DNA of 64,000 bases, from contig NZ_JAPOHA010000006.1 in assembly GCF_026672255.1 (NCBI RefSeq), positions 62,001 to 126,000 of the forward strand. Reading direction: 5' to 3'. Positions 9,965 to 17,164 of the stretch are shown in pieces. The stretch's first letter is position 1. Every line of letters begins with the position of its first letter. The notes under the pieces were generated by a model. That model made no database searches, had not been told where the DNA came from, and saw only the letters and a program-made list of their open reading frames with translations. This stretch comes from Caproiciproducens galactitolivorans. Lineage in GTDB: Bacteria > Bacillota > Clostridia > Oscillospirales > Acutalibacteraceae. A program made the position numbers and the translations under genes.

Positions 9965-10350
9965 CCCCCAGGGGGCGGTCTGATCTCTGTGATTCTCTCT
10001 CGCGGACAGCGCGGCAGGCCTCCGTACGCTATACGCGCGAATTCAAAAAAATCAGAAAAGCCCTGAAACGCTGATGTTTCGGGGCTTCTTTCATTTTGAA
10101 AAACAGGCCTGACAGGCTGTTTTTTCAAAGAGCCGGCTTTTTTCAAAACGTGTACAGGCTGTTTGCACGGAAAATCCCGGAGCTTTCCGTGAATCTGGCG
10201 GAAGCGGACGCGGACGGCGGCACGGCGGCAAAGGACAGGCCGCGACGAAAACGGCCAAACTGCGGCAGAAAGGTTGGAAAAATTGGGCACATTTTGAAAA
10301 AACGCCGCATATACATGCAAAGACACTGTCTGTGCGGAAGGAGTGACGGG
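9965..10350 (+). other. Non-coding gap between HNH and small terminase, possible cos region
   Basis: No gene is supported in these 386 bases. A frame is open from 10096 into the small terminase, but it lacks a start signal and the extra 85 residues look unlike the family. The gap contains one good hairpin terminator (10059-10086) and, at about 10097-10125, a second weaker hairpin followed by six T. Phage packaging sites are commonly located between HNH and small terminase genes, so this gap is the best place to look for cos. No cohesive-end motif can be recognised by eye. Confidence 0.4.
10059..10086 (+). terminator. Rho-independent-like terminator
   Basis: An 11-base-pair stem (AGCCCTGAAAC pairing GTTTCGGGGCT, one G-T pair) with a 6-base loop is followed by TCTTTCATTTT. 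It would end transcription of the early genes after the HNH endonuclease. Confidence 0.6.
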
Positions 10351-10950
10351 ATGCCCAGCGGAGGAGCGAGAAAAGGCGCGGGCCGCAAGCCGAAGCCGCT
10401 GGCCGAGAAACTGGCGGTGGGGAATCCGGGCCGGCGGCCTTTGAAAAAAATCGAGTTCAGCGGCGGAAACACCGGTCGACCGAAGATGCCGGAATACCTC
10501 CGGCACATGGAGAAGCCCGCGCTGAATTTTATCTCCATCGAGGAAATTTTTGAAAAAACCCTTGATCACCTTGAGCCGTCCGGGTGCCTGAACCTCATCC
10601 CGGTTGAAAATATATGCGACTACGTCATGGCCAAATATTATCTCATCGACGCGCAGTATGCCCTGTCCAAAACGGCCATCGTCGGCTACAACGAGAAGCA
10701 TGAGCTGACGGTCACCAGCTTCACCGAAGCGATGCTCAAGCTGCAGAAAAACGTCGCGCTGACCTGGGGCGTGATCTGGGATGTGGTGTCCCGCAACAGC
10801 GAGCATATCATCAAAAACCCGGAGGAAGACCTGATTGCCGCGATTATGAGCGGGCGCGTCCGTAAGAAGCGCCCAAGGGAGGAGCCTGACGATGGACGCG
10901 ATGAACATACGGAAAATCCCGGCGGCAAAACTGAATCCGGCGAAGTATAA
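10351..10950 (+). CDS. Phage terminase small subunit, P27 family
   Basis: A 199-residue protein that begins MPSGGARKGAGRKPKPLAEK, the basic N-terminus typical of P27-type small terminases. A helical body follows (CDYVMAKYYLIDAQYALSKT), as does TSFTEAMLKLQKNVALTWG. It recognises the packaging site and recruits the large subunit. AAGGAG lies 7 bases before the ATG at 10351. The last 59 bases overlap the start of the ParB-methyltransferase gene in another frame. The large subunit is unusually far away (16895) because of accessory genes and inserted segments. Confidence 0.85.
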   Translation: MPSGGARKGAGRKPKPLAEKLAVGNPGRRPLKKIEFSGGNTGRPKMPEYLRHMEKPALNFISIEEIFEKTLDHLEPSGCLNLIPVENICDYVMAKYYLIDAQYALSKTAIVGYNEKHELTVTSFTEAMLKLQKNVALTWGVIWDVVSRNSEHIIKNPEEDLIAAIMSGRVRKKRPREEPDDGRDEHTENPGGKTESGEV

Positions 10951-12163
10951 CCCCCGGAAGGATTTGCAGCCCGGCGACCCGGAATACGAAAAGCTGCTGC
11001 GCTCCGTGGAGGAATTCGGCTATGTGGAGCCGATCATCTGGAACGAGCGCACCGGGAACATCGTCGGCGGGCACCAGCGTTTTAAGGTGCTCGTCCAGCT
11101 GGGCTTTACGGAAATCGACTGCGTGGTGGTCGACCTTGACGGGCAACGCGAAAAGGCTCTCAATGTTGCGCTAAACAAAATCAGCGGCGAATTCGACGCA
11201 CCGAAGCTGACGGAGCTTCTGCAGGAACTGGAGAAAAGCGGGTTCGCCGTGGAGCTGACGGGCTTCGAGGCACCGGAGCTCGATAAGCTGTACCAGCAGT
11301 ACAGCCGCCAGACGGGCGGCATCGTCGAAGACGATTTTGACGGCGAGGCCGAGGTGGCGAAAATCACGGAGCCAGTGACGCGGGCCGGCGACGTATGGCT
11401 GCTCGGTCGTCATCGGCTCCTGTGTGGAGACAGCACGGATTTGGGCGCGGTCGCGCGGCTGATGGACAGCGCGAAAGCCCGGATGGTTTTCACCGACCCG
11501 CCGTGGAACGTGGACTACGGCGGTGATGCGAAACACCCCAGCTGGAAGCCCCGGCAGATTCTCAACGACAAAATGACGGAGGAGCAGTTTTACGCATTCC
11601 TGCTCTCGGCGTTCAAGGCGATGGCGAACGCCTGCGAACCGGGCGCGATGGTCTATGTGGTGATGTCGGCGCAGGAATGGGGCACGGTGATGACGGCGAT
11701 GAAGGAGGCCGGCTTCCACTGGTCGTCCACGATCATCTGGGCGAAAGACACGCTTGTTCTGTCGCGGAAGGATTATCACACGCAATATGAGCCGATCTGG
11801 TACGGCTGGCTGGACGGCGAGAAGCGGCTCTGCCCCCTGCAGGACCGCCAGCAGAGCGACCTGTGGCAATTCGACCGCCCGAAAAAGAGCGTGGAGCACC
11901 CGACCATGAAGCCGGTCGCGCTGGCGGGGCGGGCCATTGCAAACTCCTCCCGCATCGGGGACGTGGCGCTCGATCTGTTCGGCGGCTCCGGCACCACGAT
12001 GCTCGCGGCGGAGCAGTCCGACCGCGTCAACTGCTCCATGGAGCTTGACCCGAAATACTGCGACGTGATCGTGAAGCGCTATATCGAGTTCCGCAAAAGC
12101 GACGAGGGCGTATTTCTCCTGCGCGGCGGCGAAAAGCTGGCGTACAACGAAATTGAAGAATAA
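10892..12163 (+). CDS. ParB-domain DNA methyltransferase
   Basis: A 423-residue fusion. Residues 1-100 form a ParB/sulfiredoxin-like domain (IRKIPAAKLNPAKYNPR, EPIIWNERTGNIVGGHQRF). Residues about 150-423 form a beta-class methyltransferase, with motif IV MVFTDPPWNVDYGG near 200 and motif I LDLFGGSGTTMLAAEQ near 350. Such fusions sit beside terminase genes in many Firmicutes phages and are thought to methylate phage DNA, for protection from restriction or to mark packaging. It starts inside the end of the small terminase gene, with GGGAGG upstream of the ATG at 10892. The target sequence cannot be read from the protein. Confidence 0.88.
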   Translation: MDAMNIRKIPAAKLNPAKYNPRKDLQPGDPEYEKLLRSVEEFGYVEPIIWNERTGNIVGGHQRFKVLVQLGFTEIDCVVVDLDGQREKALNVALNKISGEFDAPKLTELLQELEKSGFAVELTGFEAPELDKLYQQYSRQTGGIVEDDFDGEAEVAKITEPVTRAGDVWLLGRHRLLCGDSTDLGAVARLMDSAKARMVFTDPPWNVDYGGDAKHPSWKPRQILNDKMTEEQFYAFLLSAFKAMANACEPGAMVYVVMSAQEWGTVMTAMKEAGFHWSSTIIWAKDTLVLSRKDYHTQYEPIWYGWLDGEKRLCPLQDRQQSDLWQFDRPKKSVEHPTMKPVALAGRAIANSSRIGDVALDLFGGSGTTMLAAEQSDRVNCSMELDPKYCDVIVKRYIEFRKSDEGVFLLRGGEKLAYNEIEE

Positions 12164-12256
12164 AGTCCATGTATTTCAACTTGATGTTTTCCCCGAAAAG
12201 AGTGATTACTATAACTGCGGAAACGCGAAAATCACGATTTTACGGAGGAAACGAAA

Positions 12257-13072
12257 ATGGAAGTCAAATTCAATGTCACAGGCGCGGAGCGCAAAAAACT
12301 CGTCGGGGCAATCAGCGAAATCCTCAACACGCCGATGAAATATCTCGGCGCGCCGGGTTTTGCCTACAAAGTCGGCGGATACACGGTGGATAAAAACGGC
12401 ACGGTCAGCGGCGAGCGCAACGACGCCCTTTTGACCGCCCTCGCCGCGCGAGGCTTTGAAGCCGAGTCGGCAGTCAACGCGCCCAGCGCGGATGAACCCG
12501 AGGTCGCTGAAACGTCGGAAGTGCCCGACCGCCTCGCCATTGAGATGCCGATGGACGGTTTCACGCCGGAAAAGCTGGAAAATCTCACGAAGCTGGTAGA
12601 GAGTAAGTCCGCGCTCATCAAAACGGCCCTCGGCACGGATGACCTGCCCGTCGAATCGACCGGGGGTACCCTCCGCTTCCCATGGTTCCCCGGCAACCTT
12701 GACAGCGGCACGGCGAAGGCCTGCGCGCAGTTTATCGCCGCCCTGTGCAAAACGGCGAAGGAGAAAAAGCGCGTGACCGCGAAGGCGCGGGACGAATTCG
12801 AGAATCCGCGCTTCGCCATGCGGGTGTGGCTAATTGGTCTCGGCATGGTGGGCGGCGACTTCAAGCTGGCGCGGAAGCTCCTGCTGAAAAACTTGAGCGG
12901 AAACGCCGCGTGGCGGTACGGCGCGCCGGAAAAAAAGGCCGCGAACGGGGCCGCTGACGGCGCGGACGCAGGCACGGAAACCCCGGAGGCGGTACCCGCC
13001 CCGGTGGGAGAGGAAGCCCCCGTCGGCAATACGGGCGCGAACTGCACCGGGGAAGCGAGTACCGAGCAATGA
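12257..13072 (+). CDS. Phage accessory protein of the 'virulence-related protein' family
   Basis: A 271-residue protein that begins MEVKFNVTGAERKKLVGAIS, with GGAGGAAACGAAA before the ATG. This N-terminus is familiar from a protein family found beside terminase genes in Clostridia prophages and often labelled virulence-related, without a proven function. A negatively charged linker (about 80-100) separates it from a second conserved block, LRFPWFPGNLDSGTAKAC. The C-terminus is rich in A, G, E and T and likely disordered. It overlaps the next gene by 4 bases (ATGA). Confidence 0.65.
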   Translation: MEVKFNVTGAERKKLVGAISEILNTPMKYLGAPGFAYKVGGYTVDKNGTVSGERNDALLTALAARGFEAESAVNAPSADEPEVAETSEVPDRLAIEMPMDGFTPEKLENLTKLVESKSALIKTALGTDDLPVESTGGTLRFPWFPGNLDSGTAKACAQFIAALCKTAKEKKRVTAKARDEFENPRFAMRVWLIGLGMVGGDFKLARKLLLKNLSGNAAWRYGAPEKKAANGAADGADAGTETPEAVPAPVGEEAPVGNTGANCTGEASTEQ

Positions 13073-13470
13073 ATAACTTCCCTTCCAAGGAAACGGTCGA
13101 GCGTCTCCGGCGGGAATATCCCGCCGGGACGCGGGTGGAGCTCATTGCAATGTATGACCCTTACAGCAAGCTGAAGCCCGGCGACCGCGCTATGGTTCGC
13201 GGCGTGGACGACGCCGGCAACATCCTCTGCAAATGGGACTGCGGCTCCACGCTGAGCCTCATCCCCGGCGTCGACCGGTTCCGGATTGCCGGCGCGTTCA
13301 CCGAAAAAATACGGGAACAGATACTGGCAGTCCGGGCGACCGGAAAAGCGAATATGTTCGATATTTCCGCTGTCCAGCGCATTGCCTATGAGAACGGCTT
13401 TTATGAACTGGTGGACTACCTCGAAACCGACCGCACGGCTTATGCTCGGTTTATCCTGACCGGGGAATAG
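13069..13470 (+). CDS. DUF4314-DUF5049 domain protein
   Basis: This 133-residue phage protein joins two small domains. Residues 1-65 (VERLRREYPAGTRVELIAMY, VRGVDDAGNILCKWDCGS) look like DUF4314, a small beta-barrel. Residues 80-133 (REQILAVRATGKANMFD, RIAYENGFYELVDYL, ending ARFILTGE) look like DUF5049. Both occur next to terminases in Clostridia prophages; no function is established. Its start overlaps the previous stop as ATGA. It is the last plus-strand gene before the first reverse-strand insert. Confidence 0.72.
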   Translation: MNNFPSKETVERLRREYPAGTRVELIAMYDPYSKLKPGDRAMVRGVDDAGNILCKWDCGSTLSLIPGVDRFRIAGAFTEKIREQILAVRATGKANMFDISAVQRIAYENGFYELVDYLETDRTAYARFILTGE

Positions 13471-13477
13471 AGAAAAT

Positions 13478-14296
13478 TTATACTTTCTTAATCTTTCGCA
13501 GATACACAACCATAAAAAACAGGCAGACGAGGCTGAAAACGGTAAACACGCCTGCCAGCGGCAGGCCGTTTGCACCCGATTTTACCATGGTTACAAGGGT
13601 CAGGCTGATGATATTCACGCTGGTGATCAGGGTAAAAACCAGCATCATGGGCGCAAGAAAATAACCGAGACGTTTTTTCCGGATCAGCAGCACACCCGCA
13701 ATCACGATCAGCGGCAGGAAAAAGGAATAATCGAGCGCGTGGACAGGGTTTGTCGGCAGCGCGCCGCTGACAACGGAGGCGGGCACTCCGCCCGTGACTG
13801 CCGCCGGCAGCGACTGCGAAAGCCACAGGAAATAAAAGGCAGCCGCAATAACCAGCAGGAAAACACCGACCGTTTTCACGGGAACCTTCTGTTCAAACCA
13901 GGCCTTAAAATCAAGGCGGAACTGCTTTGCGCCGAAAACAAGCAGCGAATAGACCGACAGGCCGAGGATGATGCAATAGAAATGGAAGAGTTCGTTGAAA
14001 TGCACGTCAAAGCTGTAGAGGACATAGGAATAAATATTCGTAATCATCGTTCCGGCCCAGATGATTTTGGCAATCCGGCCACCCTTTGCCGAAAGAAATG
14101 ATGTAATCAGCAGAATGGGCGCGATAAAGAAAACATTTGAGAAATCCTGACCCACGCACTGCGCCAGCCAGTCGGCTGTTTCCCTTTTGTAAAAATCCGG
14201 CTTGAGGATACCAATCCCGCTGCAAATCAGGATCAATAGCACAATAGGCAGGGTGAAATATAGAAAATAGTTCTGGCGCTCTGTTCGTTCCCTCAT
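13478..14296 (-). CDS. Multi-pass membrane protein, unknown function
   Basis: A 272-residue protein with about seven hydrophobic segments, for example FTLPIVLLILICSGIGI near the N-terminus, FFIAPILLITSFL, FYCIILGLSVYSLLVFG, VGVFLLVIAAAFYFLWL and FSLVCLFFMVVYLRKI at the end. I do not recognise the family, and no transport or catalytic motif is visible. It follows the MarR gene with a 4-base overlap, so the pair forms one operon. It could be a transporter or a membrane sensor controlled by MarR. It is transcribed against the phage genes and looks like an inserted cargo pair rather than a phage structural gene. Confidence 0.7.
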   Translation of the reverse strand: MRERTERQNYFLYFTLPIVLLILICSGIGILKPDFYKRETADWLAQCVGQDFSNVFFIAPILLITSFLSAKGGRIAKIIWAGTMITNIYSYVLYSFDVHFNELFHFYCIILGLSVYSLLVFGAKQFRLDFKAWFEQKVPVKTVGVFLLVIAAAFYFLWLSQSLPAAVTGGVPASVVSGALPTNPVHALDYSFFLPLIVIAGVLLIRKKRLGYFLAPMMLVFTLITSVNIISLTLVTMVKSGANGLPLAGVFTVFSLVCLFFMVVYLRKIKKV

Positions 14297-14763
14297 GTGT
14301 TTTCCTCCCTGTGATCGATGGCTTCGATATTCACCAGCAATTTTTTCATCACGTTTCTTACGGTTCCCAGCTCCTGTTCGCTGATTCCGGCAAAGAGCTT
14401 TTCGTGAAAAGTATCCCGCTGAGCCCTCACCCTTTCCCAGAGCGAGCGGCCTTCCCCGGTCATCTGCAGCCGCGTCGCACGGGTGTCCCGCTCATCCTTC
14501 TCAAGCCTAAGCAGCCCCTTGCCGCTCAGCTTAAGCGCGAGCTGCTTGACATTCTGGTGCGAACTGCCCATTGCGCGCGCGGTTTGCTTGATGGTGGGAG
14601 GCTCATCGAAAAGCCTGTCAACGACAATGGACAAAAACCACTGCTTTGCGGTTACCCCGAACTTGCTAAACTCCCTCTCGAGGATCGTTTCAAGCCTGTT
14701 GGAAGCCACGAACAACGCACCGAAAAAATACTGCGTATCCGTCAAACGATCAAGCCGGCCCAT
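14293..14763 (-). CDS. MarR-family transcriptional regulator
   Basis: A 156-residue winged-helix repressor-like protein. The helix-turn-helix region is PTIKQTARAMGSSHQNVKQL (near residue 55-75), followed by the wing, GLLRLEKDERDTRATRLQMT. AGAAGGGG lies just upstream of the ATG. A perfect palindrome sits over its own promoter 15 bases before the start, which strongly suggests autoregulation and joint control of the membrane-protein gene that overlaps its stop codon. The ligand is unknown. The pair lies inside the prophage but faces the other way. Confidence 0.88.
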   Translation of the reverse strand: MGRLDRLTDTQYFFGALFVASNRLETILEREFSKFGVTAKQWFLSIVVDRLFDEPPTIKQTARAMGSSHQNVKQLALKLSGKGLLRLEKDERDTRATRLQMTGEGRSLWERVRAQRDTFHEKLFAGISEQELGTVRNVMKKLLVNIEAIDHREENT

Positions 14764-14777
14764 AATACCCCTTCTTA

Positions 14778-14813
14778 TGATCTATATAGGTAATGTGTTA
14801 CCTATATAGATCA
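14778..14813. promoter_or_regulatory. Perfect 36-bp palindromic operator
   Basis: Two 16-base arms (TGATCTATATAGGTAA and its exact reverse complement) flank a 4-base centre TGTG. It overlaps the -10 element and probable start site of the marR promoter and lies 15 bases from the marR start codon, the expected place for a MarR operator. Confidence 0.85.
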
Positions 14814-14837
14814 TATACACTTTTTTTATTTTGTCAA
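14810..14837 (-). promoter_or_regulatory. SigmaA-type promoter of the marR operon
   Basis: On the minus strand, TTGACA (14837-14832), a 16-base spacer and TATGAT (14815-14810) precede marR. The -10 overlaps the 36-bp palindrome. Confidence 0.75.
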
Positions 14838-14874
14838 TAGCTATTCCTGCTCGTCTATCAATTTATATTTTTAC

Positions 14875-15178
14875 AGTCTGTCCGGCGTGCTAATGGAAAA
14901 AAAGCCGCATAAAACGGAAACAGTCTGCCGGGAGCCCGAAGAGGGTTCCCTTTGTCTATTCGGAGGTGGTGCTATGGATGATTTCAAAAACCTGATGAAT
15001 TACAAACTGCCCGGTTTTAGTGTGACCAAAGAACGCTGGTGCGGCGAGCCGTTCGAGCTCATCGACTGGCAGGAGCAGATCATCCGCGACCTGTTCGGCG
15101 TCGTCCGCAAATTTGACGAGTGCCGCCAGTTCAAAACCGCGTATGTGGAAATTCCGAAAAAGCAAGGAAAATCGGAGC
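14875..15178 (+). repeat. Diverged direct repeat, copy 1 (terminase leader and N-terminus)
   Basis: This segment matches 16792-17164 closely by eye, from AGTCTGTCCGG through the leader, ribosome site and terminase P-loop coding region. Relative to copy 2 it lacks about 70 bases, roughly 23 in-frame codons. It marks a second, related packaging cassette. Confidence 0.8.
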
Positions 15179-15405
15179 TTGTGTCGGACGTTTGGGCGTA
15201 TTTCCGGCAGCTTTCGGGCAAAGAATTCTATGCCGCCGCAGCCGTTCAAGCAACCGAGAAAGCATTATTCACTATCGGCTATCGGACGGACATTACAACG
15301 GCTAACTTTATCCGTTTTCGCGGCGTGGACTATGATATTACCCGCATTGACACGTTCGAGGGGTACAAGGCGGATTTGACGCTCTATTGCAAGAAAAAGG
15401 CGTAG
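14974..15405 (+). pseudogene. Chimeric relic: large-terminase N-terminus fused to head-closure C-terminus
   Basis: An open frame of 143 codons from an ATG with CGGAGGTGGTGCT before it. Residues 1-68 match the N-terminus of the large terminase at 16895, including the Walker A region VEIPKKQGKSEL, but with a deletion before CGEPFELIDWQEQ. From about residue 70 the sequence changes to KEFYAAAAVQATEKALF and RIDTFEGYKADLTLYCKKK, which looks like the C-terminal half of a phage head-closure protein of a type different from the one at 22048. A deletion in a second phage cassette, removing portal through connector, would produce exactly this join. The frame is intact, so a protein could be made, but no terminase activity is expected because the ATPase and nuclease domains are gone. 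Confidence 0.75.
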
Positions 15406-15428
15406 GGTATCCGTAAATTGCGGATACC
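15406..15428. terminator. Hairpin after the chimeric relic (weak terminator)
   Basis: An 8-base-pair perfect stem (GGTATCCG / CGGATACC, 7-base loop) lies directly after the stop codon, between convergent genes. No T-run follows immediately; TTTTTAT comes 10 bases later. Confidence 0.4.
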
Positions 15429-15441
15429 TACCTTACCATTT

Positions 15442-15666
15442 TTATATTGGTTTATTATCCTCTACCTTTTTATATTCTAGTATATCTCCCGGTTGACAGT
15501 CCAAAGCATCACAAATTCCTTCTAAGGTTGAAAATCGAATAGCCTTTGCCTTTCCATTTTTCAATATAGAAAGATTAGCCAATGTTATACCCACTCTTTC
15601 TGAAAGTTCTGTTACACTCATTTTCCTTTTTGCAAGCATTACATCAATATTTATTACAATTGCCAT
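15442..15666 (-). CDS. Cro/CI-type small transcriptional regulator (YozG-like)
   Basis: A 74-residue protein. After MAIVINIDVMLAKRKMS comes a helix-turn-helix, VTELSERVGITLANLSILKN, then the conserved tail RFSTLEGICDALDCQPGDIL. The ATG at 15666 is preferred because GAGGTG lies at the correct distance; the in-frame ATG at 15675 sits on top of it. It begins about 10 bases after the stop of the DUF2975 gene, so the two form one operon. In Firmicutes such YozG-like regulators are regularly paired with DUF2975 membrane proteins. The pair lies between phage relics and is AT-rich compared with phage genes around it. Confidence 0.85.
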   Translation of the reverse strand: MAIVINIDVMLAKRKMSVTELSERVGITLANLSILKNGKAKAIRFSTLEGICDALDCQPGDILEYKKVEDNKPI

Positions 15667-15676
15667 GCCATTCACC

Positions 15677-16186
15677 TCAGATCGTTAAATCATTTTCAGA
15701 TTTTATATCAATGGCTTCTTGCAAGAGCTTTTGAAGAATGGCCGCAAAAGTCGCTATTACAATTGGTGTAAAGCCAATAACTAAACCCATTAAAACTAAG
15801 CCGGGGGCATCATCCAGCTTTGCAAAACAATATATGATTGGCATAACACCTGCCATATACAAGGCACAAATTGCGAGTGCACAGTATTTTATATTCTTCA
15901 ATATCTTTACAGAAAGTTCTGAAAAGGCTTTCTTCTTGTCAATATAGCTTAAAAGTTTCAATGTTTGATACAGAGCAATGAAAAAAGGTATAGACGCAGC
16001 ATATAAACCAATTGGAAAAGTAAAGTTTATAAAAGCGAACCAAGGTGATATTTGCAGTGATGCAGCCGCCGCTATAATTGCTGTTTCTCTTAATATTTCT
16101 GGAAATAGGAAAATACTGAATATAAGCACCACAATTCCAATGAATAAAACTACCGCTCTCATAAAAAATGTTGCTTTAGATAACAT
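15677..16186 (-). CDS. DUF2975 family membrane protein
   Basis: A 169-residue protein with four hydrophobic segments (AVVLFIGIVVLIFSIFLF, FINFTFPIGLYAASIPFFIA, YCALAICALYMAGVMPIIYC, PGLVLMGLVIGFTPIVIAT) and the loop TLKLLSYIDKKKAFSELSV typical of DUF2975. Function is unknown; its partner is the small regulator downstream. A near-perfect promoter and AAGGAAGG ribosome site precede it. The regulator-DUF2975 pair probably arrived as one module. Confidence 0.82.
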   Translation of the reverse strand: MLSKATFFMRAVVLFIGIVVLIFSIFLFPEILRETAIIAAAASLQISPWFAFINFTFPIGLYAASIPFFIALYQTLKLLSYIDKKKAFSELSVKILKNIKYCALAICALYMAGVMPIIYCFAKLDDAPGLVLMGLVIGFTPIVIATFAAILQKLLQEAIDIKSENDLTI

Positions 16187-16517
16187 GAAAACACCTTCCT
16201 TAATATTATTGTGAGTTTAATTATAGCATATATTTATTGTTTGTCAATAAATAATTTCTGCAATACGATACATCTTTCATTTAAGCGTGTCAAAAAGTGG
16301 TCAAGCACAAGCATAATGCCAAAACGCAATTATACATTACCCGTCTGTTCGCTGTCTATCTCGTTATTTTAGTAGTGGTAGGTTGCTTCCATATGGACAC
16401 TGCCCTTTCTCAATTATCTTAAAGTAACACTAAGCGGATTTAAGCGACAAATAAGCGATTTTAAGAGCATATGAAAAGCCAAAATTCCTTGATATTACAG
16501 GGGTTTCGGCTTTTCAT
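16187..16517. other. AT-rich non-coding gap upstream of the DUF2975 operon
   Basis: No gene is visible in these 331 bases. They hold the DUF2975 promoter (16220-16247), short repeats of the type AAGCGA/TTTAAG around 16433-16465, and most of an inverted repeat (16466-16522). The composition changes abruptly to GC-rich phage sequence at about 16518. Confidence 0.6.
16220..16247 (-). promoter_or_regulatory. Consensus promoter of the DUF2975 operon
   Basis: On the minus strand TTGACA (16247-16242), a 16-base spacer and TATAAT (16225-16220) stand about 34 bases before the start codon. Confidence 0.8.
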
Positions 16518-16522
16518 ATGCT
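16466..16522. repeat. 15-bp perfect inverted repeat around a 27-bp core
   Basis: AGCATATGAAAAGCC and its exact reverse complement enclose a core containing CCTTGATATTACAGGGG. The right arm ends where the portal relic begins. The layout resembles a recombinase core site with arm repeats, or the end of a removed element; no recombinase gene is near. Confidence 0.6.
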
Positions 16523-16790
16523 GTGGGGGAACGCATACGCCCAGATCATCCGGGACGGCGGCGGGCGCGTGCTGGCGCTCTATCCTTTGCTCCCAAACAA
16601 GACAGATGTCTGGCGCGGCCCGGACGGGCAGATTTACTACACCTACTGGTGCAATACGGACGAAAGCCGCCCCGACGGGAAAAGCGGCGGCGTTACGCTC
16701 TCCAAGGACGACGTTCTGCACATCCCCGGCCTCAGTTTTGACGGGCTGGTCGGCTATTCGCCCATCGTCCTCGCCAAAAATGCCGGTTTA
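16518..16790 (+). pseudogene. Portal protein fragment (second copy)
   Basis: The translation LWGNAYAQIIRDGGGRVLAL through DGLVGYSPIVLAKNA matches residues about 105-195 of the intact portal encoded at 18526, with few changes. Both ends are cut: the left at the inverted repeat, the right at the direct repeat beginning 16792. The frame runs on to 16835 as unrelated sequence. It is an internal fragment of a related phage's portal gene. Confidence 0.85.
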
Positions 16791-16791
16791 G

Positions 16792-17164
16792 AGTCTGTCC
16801 GGTGTGCTAATAGGAAAAAACGCCGCATAAAATAGAAGCAGTCTGCCGGGAGCCCCAAGAAGGACCCCCGATTTTTTATCCGGAGGCGATGCGGGTGGAC
16901 GATTTCCGAAGGCTGAAAAACTACAAACCCTCCCGCTTCAAGGCGGCGGAGTCGGTATATAAAGAGCGGTTCGCGGACGCGGCGGTGTATTTCGTCAACA
17001 ACCTGCGGCACACCAAGGGGCGCTGGTACGGCGATCCGTTCGAACTCATCGACTGGCAGGAGCAGATCATCCGCGACCTGTTCGGCATCGTCCGTAAATA
17101 TGACGAGTGCCGCCAGTTCAAAACCGCGTATGTGGAGATTCCCAAAAAGCAGGGCAAATCGGAG
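16792..17164 (+). repeat. Diverged direct repeat, copy 2 (terminase leader and N-terminus)
   Basis: This is the counterpart of 14875-15178 and belongs to the intact large terminase gene. The two copies flank the regulator/DUF2975 module and the portal relic and could support recombination that removes about 1.9 kb. Confidence 0.8.

Noticed and set aside
10096-10350. Upstream extension of the small terminase frame
   Set aside because: No start signal, an unusual basic composition, and the ATG at 10351 has a good ribosome site and begins with the conserved family N-terminus.
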